Assembly (NCBI GenBank): GCA_002450295.1
Contig: DJYX01000090.1
Location: forward strand, 1-16,027
Length of the DNA stretch: 16,027 nucleotides
Direction: 5' to 3'
Origin: Deltaproteobacteria bacterium UBA6967
Lineage (GTDB): Bacteria; SAR324; NAC60-12
Below, one piece after another: positions 8,224-15,184 of the stretch (the first letter of the stretch is position 1; each line of letters opens with the position of its first letter). Position numbers and translations under genes: made by a program. The notes under the pieces were generated by a model. It made no database searches. It was not told the origin of the DNA and saw only the letters and a program-made list of their open reading frames with translations.

Positions 8224-8880
8224 TCATAGAAAAGTATAGAACTCAGCACCATACATCTGAAAAGTAGGCTGTTCAGGATTACTATCCCGGTTGACCCCAT
8301 AGATTTTCAATTCGATTGTTTCAAGACTGTATGTAAACCGTAGTCCCCATTTTTTGTCTCTTTTACTGGGATCCTCTAAGGTCAGTGAAAGCCCTCTAGT
8401 GAACTTATTCATTGAATTTTTATACGGATTCCCCGTGGGCGATGTTGTATCTAGAACATACACCTCGGATTGCTTCAATTCTGATTTACAATAGGTATAA
8501 CCAGCATGAAAATTGATAAAGCCCCCTGCACCTAAAATCACTTCTATTCCAGGACCAAACATACATTTCGCATCAATCACGTTTTTAGCATGAAAATTAT
8601 AGTGTTCGAGCAAACCTCGAATTTCGAGTTCTGGTAGAGGACCAGGCTTTACGCGATATCCAGCAAAAAATTTGTAGCTATTTTTCTTCAGTGTTACTTC
8701 ATTTGTCGTATTGTCATTCACAGGATCTATGCTTTCAAACTTCGTATCGTAGTCTAGCATATCAATTTTATTGAACGCCAATCCTTCACTGTAAGAAAAC
8801 CCTATGATTTGATCAGCCCCTTGAGTTGTAGATACCGACATAATCAGCACGATCAAAATGTTCAACCAGAAACTGATCAA
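8224..8880 (-). CDS. Exported protein, possibly a small outer-membrane beta-barrel
   Basis: The 218-residue product opens with a hydrophobic leader (NILIVLIMSVSTTQGA) that fits a signal peptide cleaved near residue 22. It lacks the usual basic residues at the very N-terminus. The mature part alternates polar and hydrophobic residues in strand-like stretches such as SYKFFAGYRV, FINFHAGYTYC and WGLRFTYSLETIEL, and ends in the aromatic-rich FYTFL. That pattern and size suit an eight-stranded barrel, but no family signature is recognised. Two cysteines are present (KCMF, YCK). The start is a TTG at 8880 with an A-rich leader and no proper SD; a TAG stop four codons upstream in frame prevents any useful extension. 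It is a single gene with no obvious operon partner. Confidence 0.62.
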   Translation of the reverse strand: MISFWLNILIVLIMSVSTTQGADQIIGFSYSEGLAFNKIDMLDYDTKFESIDPVNDNTTNEVTLKKNSYKFFAGYRVKPGPLPELEIRGLLEHYNFHAKNVIDAKCMFGPGIEVILGAGGFINFHAGYTYCKSELKQSEVYVLDTTSPTGNPYKNSMNKFTRGLSLTLEDPSKRDKKWGLRFTYSLETIELKIYGVNRDSNPEQPTFQMYGAEFYTFL

Positions 8881-9392
8881 CCTATTTTTTTGCTAGCACA
8901 ACATCTCATATTAATTGTCGCAAAATCGAAACTTGGATATTTCATAATTGCTTCACTTGATTCTGTTTTTTTGTAATCAGGTGATAAATCTAATTTTTTC
9001 AACCTTCATACCTCAGAATTTCTACAGTATTTGGGGCATAGAGTTATTATCATCCAAAGTATTTGGGTGATGGTATCGTTTTGCAATTTATATACAAATA
9101 AAAAAATTTCAAACTAGTCAGAGAACATTTGGAAAAGAAATCAATTTGCATGATGCATTTTTTGAGGAGGATGAGCTTAATCTTGATGTTCTCTATGTCT
9201 GCAATGCTTTAAGTCGATAGCAAAGTCTACATGATGCGACTCCACTCCCCTGACACATTACAAACGTCCTAAACTGCAAATCAATATTGTGTTATCCAGA
9301 AGCGGATAACAGACTAGATCAAGCACACACCCAGAGCAGCACCTGCGATTATCCTTGGTGAGATCGGTAGAGAAGAAGGGAAGTCAATCGCT
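8881..9392. other. AT-rich intergenic region with two hairpins
   Basis: No convincing gene occupies this 512-bp spacer. ATCATCCAAA at 9049-9058 pairs with TTTGGGTGAT at 9062-9071 with one wobble and a 3-nt loop. TGTTATCC at 9290-9297 pairs perfectly with GGATAACA at 9304-9311 around AGAAGC, about 80 nt downstream of the coiled-coil gene at 9393. Neither has a clean T tract. A 45-codon open stretch at 9071-9205 (plus), containing HDAFFEEDELNLD, has no start codon. The segment next to 8880 should hold the promoter of the barrel-like gene, but no clear pair of hexamers was found. Confidence 0.5.
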
Positions 9393-9668
9393 TTACTTCT
9401 GAAAAACCTCCTCGAAAAATGTGGCTGTGGTCGGCAATTCATTCACAAAGGGAAGCTTACCGGGTTTGCTTAGCAACTCTTCAATGTAGGTTTCTAACTG
9501 CTGCCTTTTGAGCTGTTCCATTGAGATCTGCTGCTGTAGATCTTCTATGCACAACTCCAACTGCTCCCGTTTCAATTGTTCTACTGCCTGTCGCTCTTGC
9601 TGATCCTTGAACTGCTCCCTCATCAGTTTCAGTTCCCCAACTAGCTCGTTGAATCCAGTAATGGGCAT
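9393..9668 (-). CDS. 91-residue coiled-coil protein
   Basis: I start the gene at 9668 (MPITGFNELVGELKLM), where GAGGA sits 6 nt upstream. An ATG 29 codons earlier in frame lacks an SD and adds an unlikely leader. Residues about 10-70 are almost purely heptad-type Glu/Gln/Leu/Lys. Within them, EQLKREQLELCIEDL is repeated as EQLKRQQLETYIEEL about 21 residues later, a clear internal duplication. A non-helical tail follows (GKLPFVNELPTTATFFEEVF). There is no signal peptide or membrane segment, so it is probably cytoplasmic and oligomeric. The upstream gene at 9787-9948 encodes a shorter relative with the same FNE..EL opening. The function is unknown. Confidence 0.75.
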   Translation of the reverse strand: MPITGFNELVGELKLMREQFKDQQERQAVEQLKREQLELCIEDLQQQISMEQLKRQQLETYIEELLSKPGKLPFVNELPTTATFFEEVFQK

Positions 9669-9786
9669 TTTGCGTCCTCGATAGCTGTGTGATCCTTTAA
9701 TTGTCTGAACAACAGTGCATAGTAAATGCCCTGGTGAGGCCAACAGTGCTGGCACATGCTCGAGTGATTTTGCAGATCTTTGGAAA

Positions 9787-9948
9787 TTAATCCCTTTTCT
9801 GCCCTAGCTTGTCCAACAGTTGCTTGATCGTTTGCTCCATCTGCAACCGCTGTTGCTGCTCCTCATTCAATTGCTTTTGCAGTTGCTCGATCTCCTTGGA
9901 CAGTTTCAATAATTCTGCTGCGACCTCATTAAAATTGGAGAGAGACAT
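9787..9948 (-). CDS. 53-residue coiled-coil protein, paralog of its neighbour
   Basis: The chosen start is ATG 9948 (MSLSNFNEVAAELLKL), with AAGG 8 nt upstream. A start 12 codons earlier is possible but adds MHAPKILLKVPV, absent from the paralog. Nearly the whole chain is a charged Gln-rich coiled coil (EIEQLQKQLNEEQQQRLQ) ending QLLDKLGQKRD. The first residues match the 91-residue protein encoded downstream (M....FNE(L/V)..EL) and the end QMEQTIKQLLDKLGQ resembles its QLETYIEELLSKPGK. The pair, 118 nt apart in the same direction, looks like a tandem duplication, with the longer copy extended by one internal repeat. The function is unknown; the two may hetero-oligomerise. Confidence 0.72.
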   Translation of the reverse strand: MSLSNFNEVAAELLKLSKEIEQLQKQLNEEQQQRLQMEQTIKQLLDKLGQKRD

Positions 9949-10290
9949 GACAGGAACCTTTAGTAGTATTTTCGGAGCGTGCAAAATCCGTAAGGGTCGA
10001 CGGGAGCGTAAACATAGTGAAAATGTAGCGCCACATGCTGAAATTAATATAGAACGAACTTGCTGATGGCTTTTGGCTTTATTTCATCAGCATCTTGAGC
10101 CCTTACGATCATAGGCTGGACGACTAGGAATTGCTATTCAAGACTATCGGGTGATAAGCAGTAGGGTTTGAATCATTGGATTTGGCTTCATTAGGACGCA
10201 GACAAATGGGTTAGAGGATTTACTGTTTTTGCAGCAAAACAGAATACTGAATTGATCAACCCTAGGGAGTATGGGAGGAGTCTTTCATTG
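9949..10290. other. Divergent intergenic region between the coiled-coil and epimerase genes
   Basis: The genes on each side point away from each other, so promoters for both strands should lie here, but no strong hexamer pair was seen. CTGTTTT at 10223-10229 pairs with AAAACAG at 10236-10242 around TGCAGC, 50-70 nt before the epimerase start, and could be an operator. No gene is recognised. Confidence 0.45.
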
Positions 10291-11205
10291 ATGACATGTA
10301 AACAGATGCAAAATCAGGAACGAATTGTTCTCAACGACAGCCAAGGCGAGTTGGTCGTGGACCCTCTGATGGGCGGAGCTGTGGTCAACTATGATTTCAA
10401 AACGAGCCAAGGGTTGATTCCAATCCTGCGGCCAGGGGATTCTTTTCAGCGATCCGGTCCCTTCAGTTTGGGCTGCAACGTCCTCGTGCCGTTTGCAAAC
10501 CGCATCTCTGGTGGTGGATTTGAGACTCCTCAAGGAATTTTACCACTCTCTTCCAATCTGGTTGGGGAGCCGTTCCCCATTCATGGTAATGGTTTCCAAG
10601 TCCCCTGGCAGGTCAGTCAAGTCAAGGATCTTGAGATCTGTTTGACATTGCAGAGCCATGGGCCCAGTCACTTTCAATATTCAGCGCAACTACGTTACGT
10701 GTTGAAGCTGGGGTCATTGCAGATGGAGTTGGATGTGACCAATGAGGCGGAGGAAGCGCTACCTTACGGCCTGGGTTTTCATCCTTGGCTTGCTCGAGAG
10801 GAAAATAGCCAACTCCGATTCAATGCAACTGGTTGCTGGCTCGAAAATTTCGAGCATCTACCGACAGAACATGTTCCACCAGGTTCTGGCTCCTCGACAG
10901 ATTTTAGTACGGAGCATGATTTCCCTGACGGTTTGCTAAACAATGCCTACACTGGCTGGGATGGAATCGCAGATTTGATCCGGCCTCAACATGGATTGTC
11001 CGTACAGGTTAGGGCAGAAAGCCCCCTGAATTGCTTGCAGATCTACAGCCCTGCTGCTGAGGCAGATTTTGTTTGCATTGAACCTGTCAACCACACCGTT
11101 GATGCCTTGAACAATGTTGGCAAGCCAGGAGTCATCAGTCCCAAATGGTTGGAAAAAGGAGAATGCCTTTCTGTGAAATGCTGCATTGAGCCAAGGTTGA
11201 TCTAG
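10291..11205 (+). CDS. Aldose 1-epimerase (mutarotase) family protein
   Basis: The 304-residue product has the galactose-mutarotase-like pattern: GCNVLVPFANRISGG (Asn70-Arg71), PIHGNGF (His99), GLGFHPWL (His164), a D..Y..W segment near 213-224 and EPVNHTVDA (Glu264). In the family the two His residues and the Glu act in opening and re-closing the sugar ring, so His99, His164 and Glu264 are the likely catalytic set. The enzyme interconverts alpha and beta anomers of an aldose or a related sugar; the substrate cannot be told. GGGAGGAG at 10273-10280 lies 10 nt before ATG 10291 (7 nt before an in-frame TTG at 10288); a TTG at 10252 lies upstream of that SD and is unlikely. There is no signal peptide, so it is cytoplasmic. 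The gene stands alone. Confidence 0.9.
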   Translation: MTCKQMQNQERIVLNDSQGELVVDPLMGGAVVNYDFKTSQGLIPILRPGDSFQRSGPFSLGCNVLVPFANRISGGGFETPQGILPLSSNLVGEPFPIHGNGFQVPWQVSQVKDLEICLTLQSHGPSHFQYSAQLRYVLKLGSLQMELDVTNEAEEALPYGLGFHPWLAREENSQLRFNATGCWLENFEHLPTEHVPPGSGSSTDFSTEHDFPDGLLNNAYTGWDGIADLIRPQHGLSVQVRAESPLNCLQIYSPAAEADFVCIEPVNHTVDALNNVGKPGVISPKWLEKGECLSVKCCIEPRLI

Positions 11206-11344
11206 GGTCGATTGCAGATCATTTCGAACCCAGACAGCTTTTATATTAGAAGGAATCAGGTCAGCAAAACTACCCAATGGCCCTGAAGATCAGAGCACAG
11301 CAGAGGATTGGGGAATAGAACCGACAGATCTGTGTCAATCTTGA

Positions 11345-11716
11345 GTGAGCAAAAAAGGTGTGACGGAGATGCTGAGTATCCAGTCTTTCCTCAAAATTTC
11401 GGAAGTGTTGTCAGTTGATCTGTTGAAGGGGTTAGAGAGAGGACTAGAACGCTCACCCAAGCACCTAGGACAGATGCATTCATGCACAACGTGCTCAACA
11501 AGGGTACGTAGCGAACCTGAAGAATCTAATGGGATCATAACCATCGTTTTGGGCGCCTTTGATAACTCTCTTGAGTTTGAACCTAAGGGAGAAATTTTCA
11601 CAAACTACAAAATGAAATGACTACGAGACAGTGGCTGTATTCGAGAGTCCTTTGAAGAAGCTGCCGTCATGAAACATAAGCAAGCCCTGATGGAAAATTT
11701 GGATCAGCGCACTTAA
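11345..11716 (+). pseudogene. Decayed GFA-family (Mss4-like Zn fold) gene
   Basis: The C-terminal half matches the intact GFA protein encoded at 12559-13014. CTTCSTRVRSEPE corresponds to FCGQCGSQIFTRPE, IITIVLGAFDNSLEFEPKGEIFTNYK to MVYLNLGNFDDWEAFKPKVEIWTDYK, and the end ALMENLDQRT to MFMENLDQRE. At 11618-11620 an in-frame TGA replaces the Trp of the SSWLGK segment, after which the frame stays open and homologous to the TAA at 11714-11716. Upstream of about 11440 the N-terminal GGCYCG and CHC..C zinc sites are not found in this frame, so that half is lost or scrambled. It is most likely a relic of a duplication or of an independently acquired relative. The opposite-strand ORF is a shadow. 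Confidence 0.75.
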
Positions 11717-11732
11717 GACCAAACGTTTAATT

Positions 11733-11897
11733 TTTGCCTGTGATCTCCCAACAGTTTGCATCACCCTGAGCAATGGCTCCGTGATGTGAATCCATAGCTC
11801 TGCTTAAACACACAACGCCTCACAGGGCACTCCACCTTTGTCCCTATCCAAGCTCTGGATGTTGCACTGGGTCAGATATGCCCGTGCTTCCGCACAG
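11733..11897. repeat. Dispersed intergenic repeat, copy 1 (diverged)
   Basis: This stretch aligns collinearly, with small gaps, to 14927-15090. Shared blocks in order are GCCT, TCCCA, TTGCA, GAG, CAA.GGC, TCCAT, CAACGCC, CAG.GC, TTGT.CC, CTCTG.AT.TTG, TGGG.CAG and GCTTC..CACAG. Identity is only about two thirds by eye. It begins 16 nt after the decayed GFA gene. No long ORF is conserved between the copies, so it is more like a MITE-type relic or a structured 3' element than a coding relic. Confidence 0.55.
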
Positions 11898-11953
11898 GTC
11901 TTTGTCATTGTATCTAAGTGTTCTTGACTTTTACTATTGACTTCCTTGAATCT

Positions 11954-11983
11954 TTGACACCCAACTAAAAGGACTGTTTTAAT
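11954..11983 (+). promoter_or_regulatory. Sigma70-type promoter for the gene at 12027
   Basis: A perfect TTGACA at 11954-11959 is followed, after 18 nt, by TTTAAT at 11978-11983, five of six matches to TATAAT. Transcription would start near 11990, giving a leader of about 37 nt before ATG 12027. It is the best promoter match I noticed in the window. Confidence 0.6.
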
Positions 11984-12026
11984 AAAACTTTCCTTAGTTT
12001 CAATGATCAATATTTGAAAGGAAGCT

Positions 12027-12353
12027 ATGACAATCAAGTATGACAGGCTGATGAATGTGAAACCAGGATCAATGCCCATAGTCGTAGAGATGGGACCAAA
12101 ATTTCCTGAGTTAGCAAAAAAAATTCTTGGTGAGGAATATGCTGGAGGTGTGAAATTTTACGCCAGAGTTTTGGGCCCACTTAATCAAGTTATGTGGTCT
12201 TGGGAAGTTGAAAGCATGGATGAAGAGATGGCTAGGTCGGCGAAACTGGATGCGAATGAAGAGTGGAATCAAATGGTCTCTGAAATTATGCCCCATATGG
12301 AAAGTAGTTCGGTCGGTGATGCACTCTGGATGGAGATTAGTAAAACGGATTAA
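12027..12353 (+). CDS. Small dimeric alpha/beta-barrel protein, NIPSNAP-like
   Basis: The 108-residue product has the order strand (TIKYDRLMNVKPG), helix (KFPELAKKIL), strand (GVKFYARVLG), strand (QVMWSWEVESMD), helix (EEMARSAKLDANEEWNQMVSEI) and strand (SVGDALWMEI). This is the ferredoxin-like fold of dimeric alpha/beta-barrel proteins. The W.WEVESMDE turn and the helix ending NEEW..M resemble NIPSNAP-type members, but no catalytic residue can be assigned. AAGGA lies 4 nt before the ATG and a strong promoter lies upstream. There is no signal peptide. An intact GFA-family gene follows about 200 nt downstream, beyond two hairpins, so co-transcription is uncertain. The fold call is fairly good; the function is open. 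Confidence 0.72.
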   Translation: MTIKYDRLMNVKPGSMPIVVEMGPKFPELAKKILGEEYAGGVKFYARVLGPLNQVMWSWEVESMDEEMARSAKLDANEEWNQMVSEIMPHMESSSVGDALWMEISKTD

Positions 12354-12381
12354 TGTAGATTTGTCTCTTAGCATCAATATG

Positions 12382-12431
12382 TTGATGGGCACTGGAAAAG
12401 TCACTAGGCCAGAACCAGTGCCACTCATCAA
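12382..12431 (+). terminator. Imperfect 14-bp hairpin downstream of the NIPSNAP-like gene
   Basis: TTGATGGGCACTGG at 12382-12395 pairs with CCAGTGCC at 12415-12422 and then CATCAA at 12426-12431, with a 3-nt ACT bulge and a 19-nt loop. It begins 29 nt after the stop codon. No T tract follows, so it is a 3'-end structure or factor-assisted terminator rather than a canonical intrinsic one. Confidence 0.4.
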
Positions 12432-12468
12432 TATGGATGGACCTGGGAGAAGAACCCAACTCCAATTT

Positions 12469-12508
12469 CCTGCGATAAGATACGCCAGTACTTCCACGAT
12501 TTCGCAGG
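12469..12508. repeat. Inverted repeat between the NIPSNAP-like and GFA genes
   Basis: CCTGCGA at 12469-12475 is the exact inverse of TCGCAGG at 12502-12508, with 26 nt between. It lies about 50 nt before the GFA start and could be part of its leader or a second hairpin of the intergenic region. The role is unknown. Confidence 0.4.
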
Positions 12509-12558
12509 CAGCAACTCTACTGACGCTTCACTAAATAACTGACCAACTTGGAGATTCT

Positions 12559-13014
12559 ATGATCAAACATCAAGGTGGATGCTATTGTGGTCAAGTTAGA
12601 TTCACTACAGAGTTCGACCCGATGCTGGTGATGAATTGTCACTGCAGGACCTGTAAGAAAATTTCTGGAGCCAATTTATCCAGTTTTGCTGCCTTTTATG
12701 AATCCGAAATCCTGATAACCGGCGATCGTCAATCCTTCGAATACAAAGGAACAAGCGGCAAGAAGATGGAGAAAGAGTTTTGTGGCCAATGTGGCTCACA
12801 AATCTTCACAAGACCGGAGTTGATTGAAGGAATGGTTTATCTGAATCTGGGGAATTTTGACGACTGGGAAGCTTTCAAACCCAAGGTTGAAATCTGGACA
12901 GATTATAAATCCTCTTGGCTTGGCAAGTTTGACTGTGTGGCTGAGGCCTTCGTAGACAATGGGACTCTCGATAGAATACAGATGTTCATGGAAAATCTTG
13001 ATCAACGAGAGTGA
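12559..13014 (+). CDS. GFA-family zinc protein (Mss4-like fold)
   Basis: The 151-residue product has the complete GFA zinc-ligand set: GGCYCGQVRF (Cys8, Cys10), NCHCRTCKK (Cys27, Cys29, Cys32) and FCGQCGS (Cys75, Cys78). In the family these bind a structural and a second zinc. The founding member is described as glutathione-dependent formaldehyde-activating (S-hydroxymethylglutathione forming), but most members have no proven substrate, so a formaldehyde role is only a family label here. GGAG lies 5 nt before ATG 12559. The protein is cytoplasmic, without a leader. A decayed relative lies about 0.8 kb upstream. The C-terminus MENLDQRE is nearly shared with that relic (MENLDQRT), suggesting recent common descent. 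Confidence 0.92.
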   Translation: MIKHQGGCYCGQVRFTTEFDPMLVMNCHCRTCKKISGANLSSFAAFYESEILITGDRQSFEYKGTSGKKMEKEFCGQCGSQIFTRPELIEGMVYLNLGNFDDWEAFKPKVEIWTDYKSSWLGKFDCVAEAFVDNGTLDRIQMFMENLDQRE

Positions 13015-13260
13015 ACCACTGCTCTCGATTTTCACCTGCAAAGCCCAATAGTTTACTCATTGTAAGTATAATTTCTGTGGCTTGCTTCCCCCACCTAATC
13101 AATCACAACATCTGCACAGAGCACTGACCGGTGATTTTGGCTGGATCGAGAGGCTTGACTTCAGATACCTATAGTCATTAAAGTTAGTCTCGACTACTTA
13201 GTTGGCATCTGGTCTTGCTTTGCTGACTTGTTGCTCAATTTTTTAAAGATAAGTAACACT

Positions 13261-13767
13261 ATGAAAAAGATACTTTCTGCGCTGATTGGCTTTGGCTTGT
13301 TGGCATCCCCAGCTTTTGCACAAAAAATTCCCGTGGAGGGATGGTTTAAAGGCACTAATACCAAAGTTGGAGAGATGTGGAGAGATTCTGGTAGAAGAAA
13401 ACACTTTGTCAGTGCTAAATCCACTGGTGAGATAACTTTGTATGGTGAAGGCTTTGGCTTTAAGGGGAAAGCTGAGTCTGATTGGGGACTTGCCATGCTT
13501 GATGACTATGGAAATGGTCGTATAGTCACAAAAGAAACTTGGACAGCAGAAAAGGATTCAACTGTTCAATTCAGAGGACACGCAAGTTGCGAACTTACTT
13601 CAGCTTCGACAACCTGTGTGATGTGGTTCAAGGGATATAATCAGTATGAAGGAAAGATCTTGGAACTGACTTTCAACGAAAAAGATGCTGCTGAAAACGA
13701 AAAGGATGAAAATCCAAACTTGTATATGCTTGAAGGCATTGTGATGGATGAGCCAAGCACTGAATAA
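13261..13767 (+). CDS. Secreted two-cysteine protein, tandem family copy 1
   Basis: The 168-residue precursor has a textbook signal peptide, MKKILSALIGFGLLASPAFA, cut before QKIPVEGW. I start at ATG 13261 rather than an upstream in-frame TTG because the KK-hydrophobic-AFA layout then fits exactly; no strong SD is visible. The mature part of about 148 residues has repeated W/Y/F-G motifs (MWRDSGRR, LYGEGFGFKGK, FKGYNQYEGKILEL) and two cysteines, Cys110 and Cys119, that probably form a disulfide in the periplasm. It ends LYMLEGIVMDEP. Beta-rich composition is likely. I do not recognise the family. Two paralogs follow directly in the same direction, the first of them broken. Confidence 0.85.
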   Translation: MKKILSALIGFGLLASPAFAQKIPVEGWFKGTNTKVGEMWRDSGRRKHFVSAKSTGEITLYGEGFGFKGKAESDWGLAMLDDYGNGRIVTKETWTAEKDSTVQFRGHASCELTSASTTCVMWFKGYNQYEGKILELTFNEKDAAENEKDENPNLYMLEGIVMDEPSTE

Positions 13768-13860
13768 TTTCCAAAACACAGTTCTGTACATCTGAATTCA
13801 AAACAATGATAAGCCAGAATCACATGAAAACAATCATCTTAAGCCTGATCATAGTTAACC
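13762..13860. repeat. Tandem-duplication junction, copy 1 (99 bp)
   Basis: From the GAATAA stop of copy 1, through the spacer, to the signal-peptide codons of copy 2, this segment matches 14325-14423 at 92 of 99 positions by my count, without gaps. The offset of 563 bp is the duplication unit. The spacer, identical except for single bases, shows that the gene plus its leader was duplicated. Confidence 0.9.
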
Positions 13861-14330
13861 TCTTTGCTTTACCAATTTTTGCTGAAAAAATCCCTGTGGA
13901 AGGGTGGTACAAATCTACTGGTAGTGAGTTTGGTGAAAAGTGGAGAGATTCAGGCAGGAGAACCCATTTTTTCTCGGTAAAAGGAACCGCTTAAGTTACC
14001 ATTTATGGAGAAGGTTTTGGTTTCAAGGGTAAAGCAGAGAGTGACTGGGCACCTTCTATCTTCGACAAATATGTCAACGGTTCAATTGTTTCACGTACTG
14101 TTTGGACTTCTGAAAAAGACACGATATCCGGCTTTAAAGGGCATCAACGTTGTGATTTAACGGGTGGATCAACCTCATGTGTAATGTGGTTTAAAGGCTT
14201 TGGGGAATTCGAAGGAAAAATTCTTGAACTCAATTTCAATGAAAAAGATGCAGTTGAAACGGATGAAAAAGAAGGACCAAACCTGTATATACTTGAAGGA
14301 GCCTTCATGGATGAGCCAAACGCCGAATAA
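13806..14330 (+). pseudogene. Secreted two-cysteine protein, tandem family copy 2, interrupted by one stop codon
   Basis: Reading from ATG 13806 (or ATG 13824, which matches the start of copy 1) gives a signal peptide ending LPIFAEKIPVEGW, then RDSGRRTHFFSVKGTA, then TAA at 13992-13994. The frame continues without another stop or shift to TAA 14328-14330 and is fully homologous: VTIYGEGFGFKGK, RCDLTGGSTSCVMWFKG, GKILELNFNEKD, MDEPNAE. The paralogs have Glu at the stop position (GAG or GAA), so a single G-to-T change explains it. Everything else is preserved, so inactivation is very recent, or the stop is a sequencing error, a phase-variable state or read through. The start follows copy 1 by 38 nt. 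Confidence 0.85.
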
Positions 14331-14423
14331 TTTCCAAAACACAGTTCTGTACATCTGAATCCAAAACAATGATAAGTCAGAATCACATAAAAAAAGTCAT
14401 CTTAAGCCTGATCGTAGTTAGCC
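14325..14423. repeat. Tandem-duplication junction, copy 2 (99 bp)
   Basis: Partner of 13762-13860. The seven differences include the ATG-to-ATA change that removes the inner start codon present in copy 2, leaving the outer ATG at 14369 as the only ATG start for copy 3. Confidence 0.9.
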
Positions 14424-14899
14424 TTATAGTTCCATCTATCTTTGCTGAGAGAATTCCAGTTGATGGCTGGGCTAAATCAATTGGGAAGGCTCAATTTGGA
14501 GATAGTTGGAAAGATTCTGGGCAAAGAACCCACTACGTTTCAGCAAAAAGTATTGGAGAAATATCCATTTACGGTGAGAGTTTTGGTTTCAAGGGTAAAT
14601 CGGAATCAGAATGGAGTTTGAGTTTTCATGACAAACACATCAATGGACGGATAATATCTAAAACCACATGGACATCAGAGAAGAATCCTTCATCAAAATT
14701 TAGAGGTCATGGAATTTGCGATCTTACGGCAGGAGCTGCTACTTGTGTAAGTTGGTTGAAAGGCTACGGTGAGTATGATGGAAAAATTCTAGAACTTACC
14801 AGAAACGAAAGTGCTTCAGCTTCCAGAGAAAATGATGATAGTTCTGGACCTAACTTATACAAATTAGAAGGTATCGTGATGGATGAACCCGAGCCGTAA
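14369..14899 (+). CDS. Secreted two-cysteine protein, tandem family copy 3
   Basis: The 176-residue precursor starts MISQNHIKKVILSL; its signal peptide ends VPSIFA before ERIPVDGW. The mature chain keeps all family blocks: WKDSGQRTHYVSAK, IYGESFGFKGKSESEW, TWTSEK, FRGHGICDLT with Cys117, ATCVSWLKGYGEYDGKILEL with Cys126, and LYKLEGIVMDEP. A Ser/Asp/Glu-rich insert (SASASRENDDSSG) lengthens the loop before the last strand. No SD precedes the ATG; the start lies 38 nt after the stop of copy 2, so expression may depend on the upstream transcript. It is an unrecognised periplasmic or secreted family. A copy of the dispersed repeat begins about 28 nt downstream. Confidence 0.83.
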   Translation: MISQNHIKKVILSLIVVSLIVPSIFAERIPVDGWAKSIGKAQFGDSWKDSGQRTHYVSAKSIGEISIYGESFGFKGKSESEWSLSFHDKHINGRIISKTTWTSEKNPSSKFRGHGICDLTAGAATCVSWLKGYGEYDGKILELTRNESASASRENDDSSGPNLYKLEGIVMDEPEP

Positions 14900-14926
14900 T
14901 TAGGCCATTAGACAAATGAATTTCAC

Positions 14927-15090
14927 TCGCCTTCTGACATTCCCAGTGCTTGCAATTTCTAAGTTCGAGATCCAAGGCCTTGCGATCCGGCTCTCCATCC
15001 CTGACTAACCGTGCAACGCCCCTCTCAGTGCCCCATCCTTGTTCCCACCAGACTCTGAATATTGAAGTGGGACAGGGCTTCATCACAGAT
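14927..15090. repeat. Dispersed intergenic repeat, copy 2
   Basis: Diverged, collinear partner of 11733-11897 in the same orientation. Here too it begins shortly after a plus-strand gene. An opposite-strand ORF of 78 codons covers it but is not conserved in the other copy, so I do not call a gene. Confidence 0.55.
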
Positions 15091-15117
15091 TACAAAGTGT
15101 AATAGGGCTTGTCCAGA

Positions 15118-15138
15118 TTGATCCATATTTTAGATCAA
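15118..15138. promoter_or_regulatory. Operator-like inverted repeat over the hydrolase promoter
   Basis: TTGATC at 15118-15123 and GATCAA at 15133-15138 are exact inverses separated by 9 nt. The right arm overlaps the proposed -35 of the hydrolase promoter, where a repressor or activator dimer could bind. Confidence 0.35.
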
Positions 15139-15156
15139 CAGTCTATTATTTATAAT
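15129..15156 (+). promoter_or_regulatory. Sigma70-type promoter of the hydrolase gene
   Basis: A perfect TATAAT at 15151-15156 is preceded, 16 nt away, by TTTAGA at 15129-15134, four of six matches to TTGACA. A start near 15163 would leave a leader of about 22 nt with AGGA before the ATG. Confidence 0.5.
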
Positions 15157-15184
15157 AAGGTTTCAATCAGATATAGGATTCCAA

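Noticed and set aside
9071..9205. Plus-strand open stretch with HDAFFEEDELNLD, and an overlapping 20-codon ORF starting MMHFLRRM
   Set aside because: The first lacks a start codon. The second contains the GAGGAGG inside its own coding stretch and encodes an unconvincing peptide.
14850..15086. 78-codon minus-strand ORF in the dispersed repeat
   Set aside because: The frame is not conserved in the other repeat copy at 11733-11897.
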